From IMG/VR virus record IMGVR_UViG_3300013137_002379, positions 1 to 23,463 of that record: 23,463 nucleotides of DNA. One strand, 5' to 3'. The notes beneath the pieces were generated by a model. The model saw only the letters and a list, made by a program, of their open reading frames with translations. It made no database searches and was not told where the DNA came from. The DNA comes from a virus. Position numbers and translations under genes: made by a program. The first letter of the stretch is position 1. Every line of letters begins with the position of its first letter. This document shows, one piece after another, positions 5,728-13,129 of the stretch.

Positions 5728-7651
5728 ATTTATTTGTCCTGATAAGCAGAAAATAAAAGTCGAAGATTGCCTAAAAGAAAATGGCTGTCGAATGGGCAAT
5801 CGTTGCGCTACGCGTTCCTATCTCACCCTGGTTTCGCGGGAAAGGCCCTGGACGGGCAAGCCTTCAACAACGCAGCTGATTCAGGGCACTCTTTGCGCCT
5901 TTCTTAAGTTAACTATGCAGTATTCTATTTCCCCAGACAATAGAGCATTTATGATTAATGGCACAAAAGGCCACGCTAACCTTGAAGCAGCCGGTGATGA
6001 ATGTTCTTTGTTAGAAGAGAGGTTTGATGGCGAAGAAGAACAGGAAACGGGGATCTCTGATGTTATCGAGCTTGAAGGTAAAAAAATCATAATGGCGGAT
6101 TACAAGGTTTCCGGATCTTACAAAGTAGCTAAAGCGCTAGGGTTTTATGTAGTAGAAGAACCCACAGGAGAAATCTATAAATCCGGTAAGCGCAAAGGTG
6201 AACCCAAGATGCGTCAAGTTCTCAAGCGTAGCCCCGAAAAAGAAGACCGTCTTGAATGGGAGCTACAGATTAATAATTACCGCATTAAATTTGAGAAGAA
6301 ATACAAAACCAAAATTGATGAATTAAGAATACAGGTAATAGTCAGGGATGGCGGGACTTATATTGCTAGAAGTAGAGGCGTATTTCGTAATATTTATTAT
6401 TTTAAAATAAGAATTTTGGATGATGATATGGTCTTAGCATATTTTAAGGAAAAAAGAGAGGCTTTGGAAAAAGCCTTAAAACAGGGTTATTGGAACGAAA
6501 TCTGCACGGCAAAAGAGAATTGGGATGGAGTTAAATGTTCAAGATACTGCGAGGTTGCTGAATTTTGCAGATTCGGTAAATATTTAAAACAGGAAAGGGA
6601 GGATGAAGATATGGCAATTAAAGGATTGTCTGAAGTGAGAAGGATGCCCCGTTTAGGCAAAATTAGATTAGGTATTAAAAAACAAACTAAAGAAGGCAAG
6701 GAATACCCCTCTGAGGTTGATTATTTTATTTTAGATCCACAGACACCATCAGAAGAAGAAAATAAGCGTCTCATTCAAGAATTTCAGAAGCTCTATGGTG
6801 AACAACCAAGGCAGATTAAAGTTATGTTTCCAGTAGCTAACCCAGAGATTTATTTTCCACAGTTTTACAAAAGATATGGCTCAACCACCGCCTTAAAATG
6901 CAAAGGTGATGGAGAAATCGCCTATTGCGCCACAGAAGAATTTGCAGAAGGCCTTAAGATTTTAGGCCAAGAAGAATTAGGCAGGATTAAAGTGGAGTGT
7001 AAAGGTAAGGATTGCGTTTACTATCAAAAGAAAGAATGTTGTGAAATGGCCACACTGCAATTACTTTTACCGGAAATGCCGGGCGCAGGAGTTTGGCAGA
7101 TTAATACAGGTTCATATAATTCAATAGTCAATCTCAATTCTTGCCTTGATTACATCAGACAAGTCTGTGGCCGGGCCCACATGATACCGCTAATATTAGA
7201 ACGTAGAGAGCAGGAAATAGTCCATAAAGAAGGCAATAAGCAGATAAAGCGTAAACACTATATTTTGCATATTAATATGGATTTTAAATTGATTGATTTG
7301 CAAAAATTGGCGCTTATCGCCCCGGAGAAAATCCTGCTTGAATTACCTGAACCAGAACCAGACAAAGAAGATATTCTTTTTAAAGAAAATGCGGTAATTG
7401 ACATTGAAGCTGAACCTATCAAAGAGAATGGTAAAACGAATGGCAGGACAGTAAAAGAGATGTCTCAAGAAGCCGATATGTATGCAGTTATAGAGAGCGA
7501 ACTCTATGAAGCGAAAAATCTCGGATATCTTAAAACAATCTACAACATCAAAAGAGCGCAAGAAATTAAAATTTTGCCTAAAGAATACCAGGATAGATTG
7601 AAAGAGATATTTGATGATAGGGTAAATTTATTTAGAGCAGGAGGCCAATAA
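5714..7651 (+). CDS. Fusion of Fe-S PD-(D/E)XK nuclease and gp3-like recombination directionality factor
   Basis: This 645-residue protein has two recognisable parts. Residues 1-295 look like a Cas4/AddB-type RecB-family nuclease: His87, Asp116 in ISDVIE, Asp129-Tyr-Lys131 in MADYK, Gln185-x3-Tyr189, an N-terminal cysteine (25 or 31) and C275-x3-C279-x5-C285 for an iron-sulphur cluster. Residues 300-535 resemble the phage gp3-like recombination directionality factor family: MPRLGKIRLGIK, a VMFPVANPE strand, CKGDG, cysteines 396, 429, 434, 442 and 443, then WQINTGSYNSIVNLN. A helical tail (575-640) follows. The nuclease could process ends for recombination; the second part could steer the integrase to excision. 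A ribosome-binding site before Met300 suggests the second part is also made alone. Confidence 0.75.
   Translation: MPLIEFICPDKQKIKVEDCLKENGCRMGNRCATRSYLTLVSRERPWTGKPSTTQLIQGTLCAFLKLTMQYSISPDNRAFMINGTKGHANLEAAGDECSLLEERFDGEEEQETGISDVIELEGKKIIMADYKVSGSYKVAKALGFYVVEEPTGEIYKSGKRKGEPKMRQVLKRSPEKEDRLEWELQINNYRIKFEKKYKTKIDELRIQVIVRDGGTYIARSRGVFRNIYYFKIRILDDDMVLAYFKEKREALEKALKQGYWNEICTAKENWDGVKCSRYCEVAEFCRFGKYLKQEREDEDMAIKGLSEVRRMPRLGKIRLGIKKQTKEGKEYPSEVDYFILDPQTPSEEENKRLIQEFQKLYGEQPRQIKVMFPVANPEIYFPQFYKRYGSTTALKCKGDGEIAYCATEEFAEGLKILGQEELGRIKVECKGKDCVYYQKKECCEMATLQLLLPEMPGAGVWQINTGSYNSIVNLNSCLDYIRQVCGRAHMIPLILERREQEIVHKEGNKQIKRKHYILHINMDFKLIDLQKLALIAPEKILLELPEPEPDKEDILFKENAVIDIEAEPIKENGKTNGRTVKEMSQEADMYAVIESELYEAKNLGYLKTIYNIKRAQEIKILPKEYQDRLKEIFDDRVNLFRAGGQ
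6597..6613 (+). promoter_or_regulatory. Internal ribosome-binding site and in-frame start inside the fusion gene
   Basis: GGGAGG (6597-6602) lies 8 nt before an in-frame ATG at 6611 (Met300 of the fusion). Translation from here would give a 346-residue protein starting MAIKGLSEVRRMPRLGK, which looks like a natural N-terminus for a gp3-like factor. The site is exactly at the domain junction. Confidence 0.55.
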
Positions 7652-7652
7652 T

Positions 7653-7952
7653 ATGACCCAAGAAAAACTAATTTTAGACTGGTTAGAACAAGGTAATACT
7701 ATAACCCCCCTTGAAGCTTTAAATAGATTTGGTTGCTTACGCCTGGGGGCAAGAATATGGGATTTACGACAAAAGGGATTTAATATTCAATCTTGTCTAG
7801 TCAAAAGGGGCAATAAGCATTTCGAGCAATACTGGTTGGTTATGGAACCACAGGATGTCTTGAAAGAAAAAGAAACGAGAGAAAGTAATTTAAAGCAGGA
7901 AATAACAACTATTAACTTAAACACAACTCAAAAAGAATTTGCGTTTGTGTAA
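7653..7952 (+). CDS. HTH_39-type helix-turn-helix protein
   Basis: The 99-residue protein begins with LILDWLEQGNTITPLEALNRFGCLRLGARIWDLRQKGFNI, the pattern of the HTH_39 winged helix family common in phages (ITxxEAL..FG..RL.aRI.DLR..G). The second half is charged and probably disordered. It is preceded by a GGAGG site overlapping the end of the fusion gene and starts 1 nt after its stop, so the two are co-expressed. It is probably a small DNA-binding regulator in early transcription or recombination; the target is unknown. Confidence 0.75.
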   Translation: MTQEKLILDWLEQGNTITPLEALNRFGCLRLGARIWDLRQKGFNIQSCLVKRGNKHFEQYWLVMEPQDVLKEKETRESNLKQEITTINLNTTQKEFAFV

Positions 7953-7981
7953 TTATGAATTATTTAGACTTATAGTTTGAT

Positions 7982-8758
7982 ATGATTAAACCTTACTACG
8001 AAGAACCTAACATAACGATTTACTGTGGTGATTGCCTTGAGGTTATGAAGGAAATCCCTGATAAGTCAATAGACCTTGTGCTGACTGATCCACCATATAA
8101 TATCAGCAAAGAAGGAAATAAGATTCAAAGGACTTATGTTCATTATAATTGGAAAAGGAGAAGTGATATTGGTTTAGATTTTGGAAAATGGGATAGAAAT
8201 TGGAAAGACGATAAGGAATATTTTGATTGGATTGCATTATGGTTTGCCGAATGTTGCCGAGCGATGATGGAAGGGGCTTGGATTTATATCTTTTTTGATA
8301 AACAAAAAACTGGTTTATTTGATCTAATGCTTGCTCCTTCTTTGGGAATTAAATCACGATGTATTTATGTTTGGGTAAAAACTAACCCCGTCCCATCTTT
8401 TAGGAAAGTTAATTGGAATAGTGGAACAGAACATATTTGGGTTGGAAGTAAAGGGAAAAGTAAATTAAAAAATTTTAAACTTCAGAAATATATGTCTAAT
8501 TATTTTTTAAGTCCCACCGCTTCTGCTTATAAAGAAACAAAGCATCCTACTGAAAAACCTAAGAAGTTATTAAAGCATTTAATAGAAGTTAATACTAATC
8601 AAAACAATATGGTTTTAGACCCTTTTATAGGTTCTGGCACAACTTTAGTTGCCTGTAAAGAGTTATGCAGGAAAGCGATAGGTATCGAGATTTCGCAAGA
8701 GTATTGCGACATAGCAATTAAAAGATTGCAAAACACACAAGTGAATATGTTCATATGA
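7982..8758 (+). CDS. Orphan DNA methyltransferase, beta-class order (DPPY then FxGxG)
   Basis: This 258-residue S-adenosylmethionine-dependent methyltransferase modifies amino groups on DNA bases. The catalytic motif IV is DPPY at 36-39, and the AdoMet-binding motif I is DPFIGSG at 213-219; that order defines the beta class. HPTEKP (188-193), typical of this family just before motif I, is present. DPPY favours N6-adenine methylation over N4-cytosine, but the target sequence cannot be read. Length is normal for a phage orphan enzyme and no restriction endonuclease gene is nearby, so protection from host restriction or gene control is likely. No clear Shine-Dalgarno is seen 30 nt after the previous gene. 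Confidence 0.9.
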   Translation: MIKPYYEEPNITIYCGDCLEVMKEIPDKSIDLVLTDPPYNISKEGNKIQRTYVHYNWKRRSDIGLDFGKWDRNWKDDKEYFDWIALWFAECCRAMMEGAWIYIFFDKQKTGLFDLMLAPSLGIKSRCIYVWVKTNPVPSFRKVNWNSGTEHIWVGSKGKSKLKNFKLQKYMSNYFLSPTASAYKETKHPTEKPKKLLKHLIEVNTNQNNMVLDPFIGSGTTLVACKELCRKAIGIEISQEYCDIAIKRLQNTQVNMFI

Positions 8759-8904
8759 AAAAATCTAACTGGATGTGGGGTTCAACCCGAATGAATTTAA
8801 GAAGCGATAAATCCGAAAGAGATGTAATTAATTTTAGGCACGAAAAGAAGAAATTCAAGTTAGAGCATTTTAGGGGGAGATATGGCGAGAAAACGACAAT
8901 TTGA
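8755..8904 (+). CDS. Very small basic protein between methyltransferase and replication gene
   Basis: A 49-codon frame starts in an ATGA overlap with the methyltransferase stop and ends 23 nt inside the next gene. The product begins MKKSNWMWGSTRMNLRSDK and is rich in lysine and arginine, without cysteine pairs or a membrane segment, so it could bind nucleic acid. Its fit in an otherwise gene-tight operon is the main support. It could also be only a coupling peptide. No family is recognised. Confidence 0.45.
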   Translation: MKKSNWMWGSTRMNLRSDKSERDVINFRHEKKKFKLEHFRGRYGEKTTI

Positions 8905-9619
8905 CCCAGAATATCCTTTCGAAGAAGAAATAGCATTACTTTCTATACCAGCGCGTTATTTTTACATGCTGAGCTGGTGCCATATGGACGACACTAATGG
9001 AGTGCTCCCTTACAACATATATAAACTTAAAGGTCAAATTTTTCCCGAAGATAATATAGATGTTCAGTCTATTATCCTGGAGTTACTGAAGTTAAGGAGA
9101 TTGTTTGAATTCGAAGCGGGGGGCAAAAAGTGGCTATGGTGTCCCACATTATTGAAACATCAAGTCATAAATAACCCCTCAAGAAAAAAATATCCCGATC
9201 CTCCTAAAAAACTACAGGAGGACTACCGTAGTGGTAAGTTAGCACTAACTCTGAGTAGAGTAGAAAGAGTAGAAAGAGTAGATATAAAAGATCAGGCTAC
9301 GCCTGAATTTTTTAATAAACCTACTGAAGAACAAAAAGAAGAATTAGCCAAACTCCATATATTACTTAAAGATAGAATTAATATTTTTAATTTTATGGCT
9401 AGGATACGCAAACAAAAAGGGTATTTTCCCCCAGTTGAAGCCATAATCAAAATAGGCCAACAGGCTTTAAAAACTCAACCCGCGAATTTTTGGGGATACT
9501 TTGTAGAAGCGCTTAAAAAAGAATTGCCTGGATATTTTGCGGATTTAAATATAAAAGAGCACGAAAAATACAAAAATGAACCAGTAATTATAGGGGATTT
9601 ATTAGTGAAACAACAATGA
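8882..9619 (+). CDS. Phage replication initiator-like winged-helix protein
   Basis: This 245-residue protein has an N-terminal domain (about 1-100) resembling the winged helix of phage replisome organiser proteins: SIPARYFYMLSWCHMDDTNG, LPYNIYKLKGQIFP, a helix ending in LLKLRRLFEF, a KWLWCP strand, and then HQVINNPSRKKYPDPP, the usual segment after this domain. A charged linker with a tandem RVE repeat (nucleotides about 9257-9285) leads to a helical C-terminal part (140-235), perhaps for helicase or loader contact. It probably binds the phage origin, which may lie within the gene, though I see no clear iteron array. A strong AGGGGGAG site precedes the ATG. No helicase or polymerase gene is visible, so host replication proteins would be recruited. 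Confidence 0.65.
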   Translation: MARKRQFDPEYPFEEEIALLSIPARYFYMLSWCHMDDTNGVLPYNIYKLKGQIFPEDNIDVQSIILELLKLRRLFEFEAGGKKWLWCPTLLKHQVINNPSRKKYPDPPKKLQEDYRSGKLALTLSRVERVERVDIKDQATPEFFNKPTEEQKEELAKLHILLKDRINIFNFMARIRKQKGYFPPVEAIIKIGQQALKTQPANFWGYFVEALKKELPGYFADLNIKEHEKYKNEPVIIGDLLVKQQ

Positions 9620-9999
9620 GTAAACAGCTCGAGCAAAAACTCCAAGAACAATATACCTTCTATCTTTATAGTCGAGGTGTTCTCTTTTGCGCCTCTGCTG
9701 GGGGTCTTCATACGCCGAATAAGCTGGCCGCTATTCGCATGAAGCGTGCTGGATACAAAGCCGGACATCCAGATGTCGTCATATATGAACCCCGCGGCGG
9801 ATGGCATGGTATGACCGTGGAATTAAAAGTTAAGACTTATGCTAAAACACCACAGAAGAATTGGCGTGATGAATTATTGAAACGCGGGTATTATGCAATT
9901 ATTGTCCCGGGGAAATTCGATTTTTATGAAGCCCGTAAATTCTTAGAAGAAGAAACAAACAAATATTTAAAAGGGGAGATTAAATATGCCTCAGACTAA
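9616..9999 (+). CDS. VRR-NUC domain nuclease
   Basis: The 127-residue protein carries the VRR-NUC type PD-(D/E)XK fold: AGGLHTPNKLAAIRMKRAG, then GHPDVVI with the metal-binding Asp, then MTVELKVK with the Glu-x-Lys catalytic pair, and Q.NWRDELLKRGYYAIIV as the closing helix and strand. Stand-alone phage members cut branched DNA or flaps and may resolve recombination intermediates. It starts in an ATGA overlap with the replication gene, linking it to replication or recombination. Length is typical of phage versions. Confidence 0.85.
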   Translation: MSKQLEQKLQEQYTFYLYSRGVLFCASAGGLHTPNKLAAIRMKRAGYKAGHPDVVIYEPRGGWHGMTVELKVKTYAKTPQKNWRDELLKRGYYAIIVPGKFDFYEARKFLEEETNKYLKGEIKYASD

Positions 10000-10008
10000 A
10001 GGAGGAAC

Positions 10009-11271
10009 ATGTCAAAGATAATATGGACAGTTCAGAAACGCAAAATCTTAGAGCTTAATCCCGCACCATACAATCCGCGAAAGATGACAGATAAACAGGC
10101 AGAGGATCTTTCAAAATCCCTCGCGCGCTTCGGATTGGCTGAACCAGTGGTTATAAATCTGAATAATAGTATTATAGGAGGACATCAGAGGATTAAGGTT
10201 TTGGAAAGGCAGGGAGTAGTTGAAATAGATGTTATGGTCCCGGATAGACTTCTTAATCCAGAGGAGGAAAAAGAACTTAACCTTCGCTTGAATAAGAATG
10301 TCGGCGAGTTCGATTTGGAGATGTTATCGCATTTTACAGCAGATATGCTTGATGATGTAGGTTTTACCCCTGATGAGATGCAGTCTATATTCGATACCGA
10401 GGTTATTGAAGATGGATTTGACGCACAAGCCGAATACGATTCCATAGGCGAAGCTCAAACTAAAAGAGGCGATTTATATATTTTAAACGATCACAGGTTG
10501 CTATGCGGCGATTCCACATCGCATGATGATGTGGCGCGCGTAATGGATGGGCAGCTGGCGGATATGGTGTTTACGGACCCGCCCTACAATGTTGACTATA
10601 AATACGCAAAATATGAAGCAATACATAAAGGCAGGAAGCGTAAGTTTATCAATGGGAGTAAAGTATTTAATGATAATAAGACGCCTGAGCAATTTTATCA
10701 GTTCTTATTGGATGTGTTTTTATTATTATATATGTTTTCAAAAAAGAGCATGAGTATTTATATTTGCTACGCAACAAAAACACAAGATGAATTCTTTGAC
10801 GCGTTTAGAAACGCAGGGTTTCATTTCTCGCAGACTATAATATGGCTTAAGGAGCGAATTATCCTCGCGCTCGGTCAGGATTACCACAGAGTTTATGAGC
10901 CGATAATATTTGGGTGGAAGAAAGGAGAAAATCATTACAAAAATAAAACCATAACCAAAGAGAAGGAGGTTTGGGATTTAGATCGCATAGATTTTGAGGA
11001 GAGACTTGATGTTTGGCATATCAGCCGCGATAAATCATCAGAGTATGAGCACCCTACACAGAGACCTGTTAGATTGCCAGAACGTGCCATAAAGAAGAAT
11101 TGTCCGATGGGGGGGGTATTGTTGGAGCCATTCGGAGGATCGGGATCTACTATGATGGCTTGCGAACAGTTGAAGCGCAGGTGTTTTTTAATTGAGCTCG
11201 ACCCCAAGTATTGCGATGTTATAGTTAAACGTTGGGAGAGGTTTACTAATAAAAAGGCAGAGAGAGTATAA
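10009..11271 (+). CDS. ParB-domain / DNA adenine methyltransferase fusion
   Basis: This 420-residue protein has an N-terminal ParB/Srx-like domain (about 10-130; PYNPRKM and IIGGHQR at 55-61) joined to a beta-order amino methyltransferase. Motif IV is DPPY at 190-193, HPTQRP at 348-353, and motif I is EPFGGSG at 373-379. ParB-methyltransferase fusions are widespread in phages; the first domain may bind nucleotide or DNA and direct methylation. AAAGGAGGAAC gives an excellent start. It ends the recognised early operon. It is the second orphan methyltransferase here, so two methylation patterns or one pattern plus a regulatory mark are possible. Confidence 0.9.
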   Translation: MSKIIWTVQKRKILELNPAPYNPRKMTDKQAEDLSKSLARFGLAEPVVINLNNSIIGGHQRIKVLERQGVVEIDVMVPDRLLNPEEEKELNLRLNKNVGEFDLEMLSHFTADMLDDVGFTPDEMQSIFDTEVIEDGFDAQAEYDSIGEAQTKRGDLYILNDHRLLCGDSTSHDDVARVMDGQLADMVFTDPPYNVDYKYAKYEAIHKGRKRKFINGSKVFNDNKTPEQFYQFLLDVFLLLYMFSKKSMSIYICYATKTQDEFFDAFRNAGFHFSQTIIWLKERIILALGQDYHRVYEPIIFGWKKGENHYKNKTITKEKEVWDLDRIDFEERLDVWHISRDKSSEYEHPTQRPVRLPERAIKKNCPMGGVLLEPFGGSGSTMMACEQLKRRCFLIELDPKYCDVIVKRWERFTNKKAERV

Positions 11272-11306
11272 GCCGGATAGCGGTGCACTCTTGGAGATAA
11301 TCCAAA

Positions 11307-11335
11307 CGGGCAGGCGATTAAAACTCCCGCTTTTT
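11307..11335 (+). terminator. Weak terminator-like hairpin after the early operon
   Basis: CGGGcAG pairs with CTCCCG leaving a bulged C, with a 10-nt loop and then CTTTTT. The stem is only six pairs, so this is a weak call. It lies just after the methyltransferase and before the unassigned block. Confidence 0.3.
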
Positions 11336-11382
11336 ATGAAGAATAATCTTAAACCACACTGGCCTGGAGAACTGATACAGTA

Positions 11383-11457
11383 ATGGCCGAGTTAGAGGGC
11401 AAGGTTGAGGAAGTAAGAGCCGTATTATTAGAGCGTAAGCCCTTAAAGAAAGGTTAA
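11383..11457 (+). CDS. Possible 24-residue peptide before the unassigned gene
   Basis: A short frame beginning MAELEGKVEEVRAVLLERK ends 3 nt before the next start. It is amphipathic and charged, without a good Shine-Dalgarno. It may be a leader peptide coupling translation of the following gene, or chance. The 11272-11460 gap holds nothing else I can support apart from the weak hairpin. Confidence 0.25.
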   Translation: MAELEGKVEEVRAVLLERKPLKKG

Positions 11458-11460
11458 GGA

Positions 11461-12219
11461 ATGGCGGAGAAACTCCTTAATTTAGAACGAGAAGCCCATT
11501 TATTAAGCGGTAAGGAACGGGCGAGACTTATCATTAAGGACGCTCACGAAAAAGCCTTCGGAGACAAAAAGGGCTTTTTAACCGAGAGCGAAAGACAAGC
11601 CTTACTCCGTATGCCCGATTACAAAGTAAGCGAGGAATACAGGAAGTATATAGACATATACGAGAAAATGCCCGTTATTATGGGCGTAATAACAGAGACT
11701 TATCTCCGCTTTAAGTATCACTACGAGACCTTAAAGAAAGCCCATTTATTGCTTAACCTCTCTCCTGCCGTTGATTATTTAGCGGGCTTGATAGACGAGC
11801 ATATAACCGACGAGAAGGCAAAGAAAGACGCCCTCAAAATAACGGATATGATACAGGCGTTAGAGATTTCTCCCGACGGTAAATTGAACTCTAAGGATAT
11901 TATTCAGTTTATTAAAATGACCACCCATAAAGCCTATGAGCAGGCTTGCGGTTTTGTCTCAATGAAAAAGATAGTTGAGCGAATGAATGAGGAGTTAGGC
12001 TTCAATATCTTTTTAGGCAAGCGATACAACGAGGCTTATCAGACTTACATTGAGGAAGTAACGCTCTGCATTAAAGAACACAACGACATTATGAAAAAGG
12101 CAGGGAAGGACATAGAGAACTTGCAAGACTACCTTATTAAAGAGCCGACTTATAACACAGATGTATATGACGAATGGGTAGGGATTTTATTTAAGGGGGA
12201 TACCCCGGGAAGGAGGTAA
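11461..12219 (+). CDS. Hypothetical 252-residue helical protein, unlike its neighbours
   Basis: I do not recognise this gene. The product is charged and mostly helical, with MPVIMGVITETYLRFKYHYETLKKAHLLLNL in the middle and a MKKIVERMNEELGFNIFLGKRYNEAY segment later. No catalytic motif, signal peptide or membrane segment is seen. Codon choice differs by eye from flanking genes, with more GAG, GCC, TTA and ACC, and the block 11272-12219 has no ATGA coupling to the early operon. These features suggest a separately acquired accessory gene. A terminase-associated role is possible from its place before the packaging genes but is not supported by sequence. Confidence 0.6.
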   Translation: MAEKLLNLEREAHLLSGKERARLIIKDAHEKAFGDKKGFLTESERQALLRMPDYKVSEEYRKYIDIYEKMPVIMGVITETYLRFKYHYETLKKAHLLLNLSPAVDYLAGLIDEHITDEKAKKDALKITDMIQALEISPDGKLNSKDIIQFIKMTTHKAYEQACGFVSMKKIVERMNEELGFNIFLGKRYNEAYQTYIEEVTLCIKEHNDIMKKAGKDIENLQDYLIKEPTYNTDVYDEWVGILFKGDTPGRR

Positions 12220-12222
12220 TGA

Positions 12223-12468
12223 ATGGGAAATTATTGTTGGGATTGTTTTTATTTTAAGACGCGCGAATTTACTACAATTGATAAAGAGATGAAAAAGACT
12301 TTTTGTTCTCTGGCAAGAATTCAACAGGAACTAAATAAAGCCAAAAGGGAAAAAAGATATGCCAGATATTGGCGATGTATACTGGGAAGGACGAAATGCG
12401 AAGTATATACCCTGGAAAAGACAGCGCGGATACTGAAAGCATGTAATATATTTAATGATAAAGGTTAG
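12223..12468 (+). CDS. Cysteine-containing zinc-finger-like small protein
   Basis: The start follows AGGAGG (12211-12216) by 6 nt, giving 81 residues. CWDC lies near the N-terminus, with single cysteines at FCSL, RCIL, KCEV and ACNI, enough for one zinc site. The middle is a basic helix rich in Lys and Arg (KAKREKRYARYWR), so nucleic-acid binding is plausible. Its place just before the late control region would suit a regulator such as a late antiterminator or activator, but this is position-based inference. It begins 3 nt after the preceding gene's stop. Confidence 0.55.
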   Translation: MGNYCWDCFYFKTREFTTIDKEMKKTFCSLARIQQELNKAKREKRYARYWRCILGRTKCEVYTLEKTARILKACNIFNDKG

Positions 12469-12478
12469 TTGAAAAATT

Positions 12479-12491
12479 TTCTCGTCGAGAA
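12479..12491. promoter_or_regulatory. Perfect short palindrome upstream of the late promoter
   Basis: TTCTCG and CGAGAA flank a single central T. The centre is about 65 bp upstream of the start point predicted from the promoter at 12516-12543, a distance suited to an activator site. It overlaps no recognised gene. Confidence 0.4.
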
Positions 12492-12515
12492 TGCCCAAAA
12501 AAAGATATAATTTTA

Positions 12516-12543
12516 TTGACAGAATTGTATTTAAGAAGATAAT
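12516..12543 (+). promoter_or_regulatory. Probable late promoter
   Basis: A perfect TTGACA (12516-12521) and GATAAT (12538-12543) are spaced by 16 bp. Transcription would start near 12550, in the gap just before the terminase genes, and meet an intrinsic terminator about 65 nt later. This is the best sigma70-like promoter seen outside the switch region. Confidence 0.65.
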
Positions 12544-12549
12544 TTCTAA

Positions 12550-12619
12550 TCGAGCGGGCTGATCACTCGCGGATAAATTTACAGGCCAGTTGCTGTGCAC
12601 AGTGGCGACTGGCCTTTTT
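12550..12619 (+). ncRNA. Candidate ~70-nt leader or small RNA ahead of the packaging genes
   Basis: From the predicted start point near 12550 to the end of the terminator T-run is about 70 nt. The RNA would have a small CGAG/CTCG hairpin (12551-12569), an AU-rich single-stranded linker and the long terminator hairpin. It could be a stand-alone phage small RNA, or the 5' leader of the late operon that is read through when an antiterminator acts, as at lambda PR'-tR' or HK022 put sites. No open reading frame fits it. Confidence 0.45.
12583..12619 (+). terminator. Intrinsic terminator
   Basis: AGGCCAGT (12583-12590) pairs perfectly with ACTGGCCT (12608-12615), extended inward by a U-G and two G-C pairs to an 11-pair stem, and followed by TTTTT. 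The inner CTGTGCACAG is itself a palindrome. It lies about 94 nt upstream of the small terminase gene. Confidence 0.8.
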
Positions 12620-12631
12620 ATTAGAGGAATT

Positions 12632-12697
12632 ATGGGCAACTCGATTATCTGGTTTAATGAGAAAAGTGGGAAAAATTTACAGGAAAAAAGGCAATAA
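12632..12697 (+). CDS. Possible 21-residue peptide after the late terminator
   Basis: An AGAGGAA site 3 nt upstream precedes ATG 12632, opening a frame starting MGNSIIWFNEKSGKNL and ending 15 nt before the small terminase gene. It may be a leader peptide of the late operon. The call rests only on the ribosome-binding site and spacing. Confidence 0.25.
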   Translation: MGNSIIWFNEKSGKNLQEKRQ

Positions 12698-12712
12698 AAA
12701 TCCAATAATCCT

Positions 12713-13129
12713 ATGTATATAAAAAGGCAAAAAATTCATACTATTTTAGAAGCATTAAAAGTCGGAAATAGTTTTCGAAATGCTTGCAAAATGGCTGGTA
12801 TCGATGCTTCCACATTCTGGCTTTGGCGAAAAAAGAATAAAAGACTTAACTCAATCGTTTTAGCAATAGTTGATAGTAGAATTCAATTCGTTGAAGATGC
12901 GGTATTTAAAGCAGCATGCGAAGGCAATACGACAGCGATGATATTTTTTCTCACTAATCGTGCTCCAGATAGATGGGCTGATAGACGCGCATTAGTTAAT
13001 AATACAAATGTTTTTGCAGCGGGGCAGAATTCTGAACAGGCATTTTTAAAACAACTACCAGATAAGGATCTCAATGATTTATGTGATGGACTCATCCAAA
13101 GAAGACAAGCTCAAATTGCTAAGAGCTAA
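12713..13129 (+). CDS. terS: Small terminase subunit-like protein
   Basis: The 138-residue protein starts with a helix-turn-helix (about 8-45; ALKVGNSFRNACKMAGIDASTFWLWRKK), the DNA-recognition domain of many small terminases. It continues with a helical core, VEDAVFKAACEGNTTAMIFFLTNRAPDRWADRR, whose NRAPxxW..R end is typical of this family. It would recognise the packaging start site and load the large subunit. It directly precedes and overlaps the large terminase gene by 56 nt, the standard order. The C-terminus (QLPDKDLNDLCDGL) probably contacts the large subunit. Confidence 0.8.
   Translation: MYIKRQKIHTILEALKVGNSFRNACKMAGIDASTFWLWRKKNKRLNSIVLAIVDSRIQFVEDAVFKAACEGNTTAMIFFLTNRAPDRWADRRALVNNTNVFAAGQNSEQAFLKQLPDKDLNDLCDGLIQRRQAQIAKS

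Noticed and set aside
5881-6090. Leftward frames inside the nuclease fusion gene
   Set aside because: They are antisense shadows with no ribosome-binding site; the forward gene has clear domain motifs.
9257-9285. Three 9-bp tandem units as a possible origin iteron
   Set aside because: The array is too short and is explained as a coding repeat (RVE) in a linker.
12491-12562. 23-codon frame starting MPKKRYNFIDR over the late promoter
   Set aside because: It has no ribosome-binding site and overlaps the promoter elements, which explain the sequence better.
12576-12683. 11-bp direct repeat AAATTTACAGG around the late terminator
   Set aside because: Two copies of an AT-rich word this short can arise by chance; no further copies or inverted partner were noticed.
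12331-12705. Leftward 124-residue frame across the late control region
   Set aside because: It is antisense to a small gene, promoter and terminator, and its composition is that of a reverse-strand shadow.
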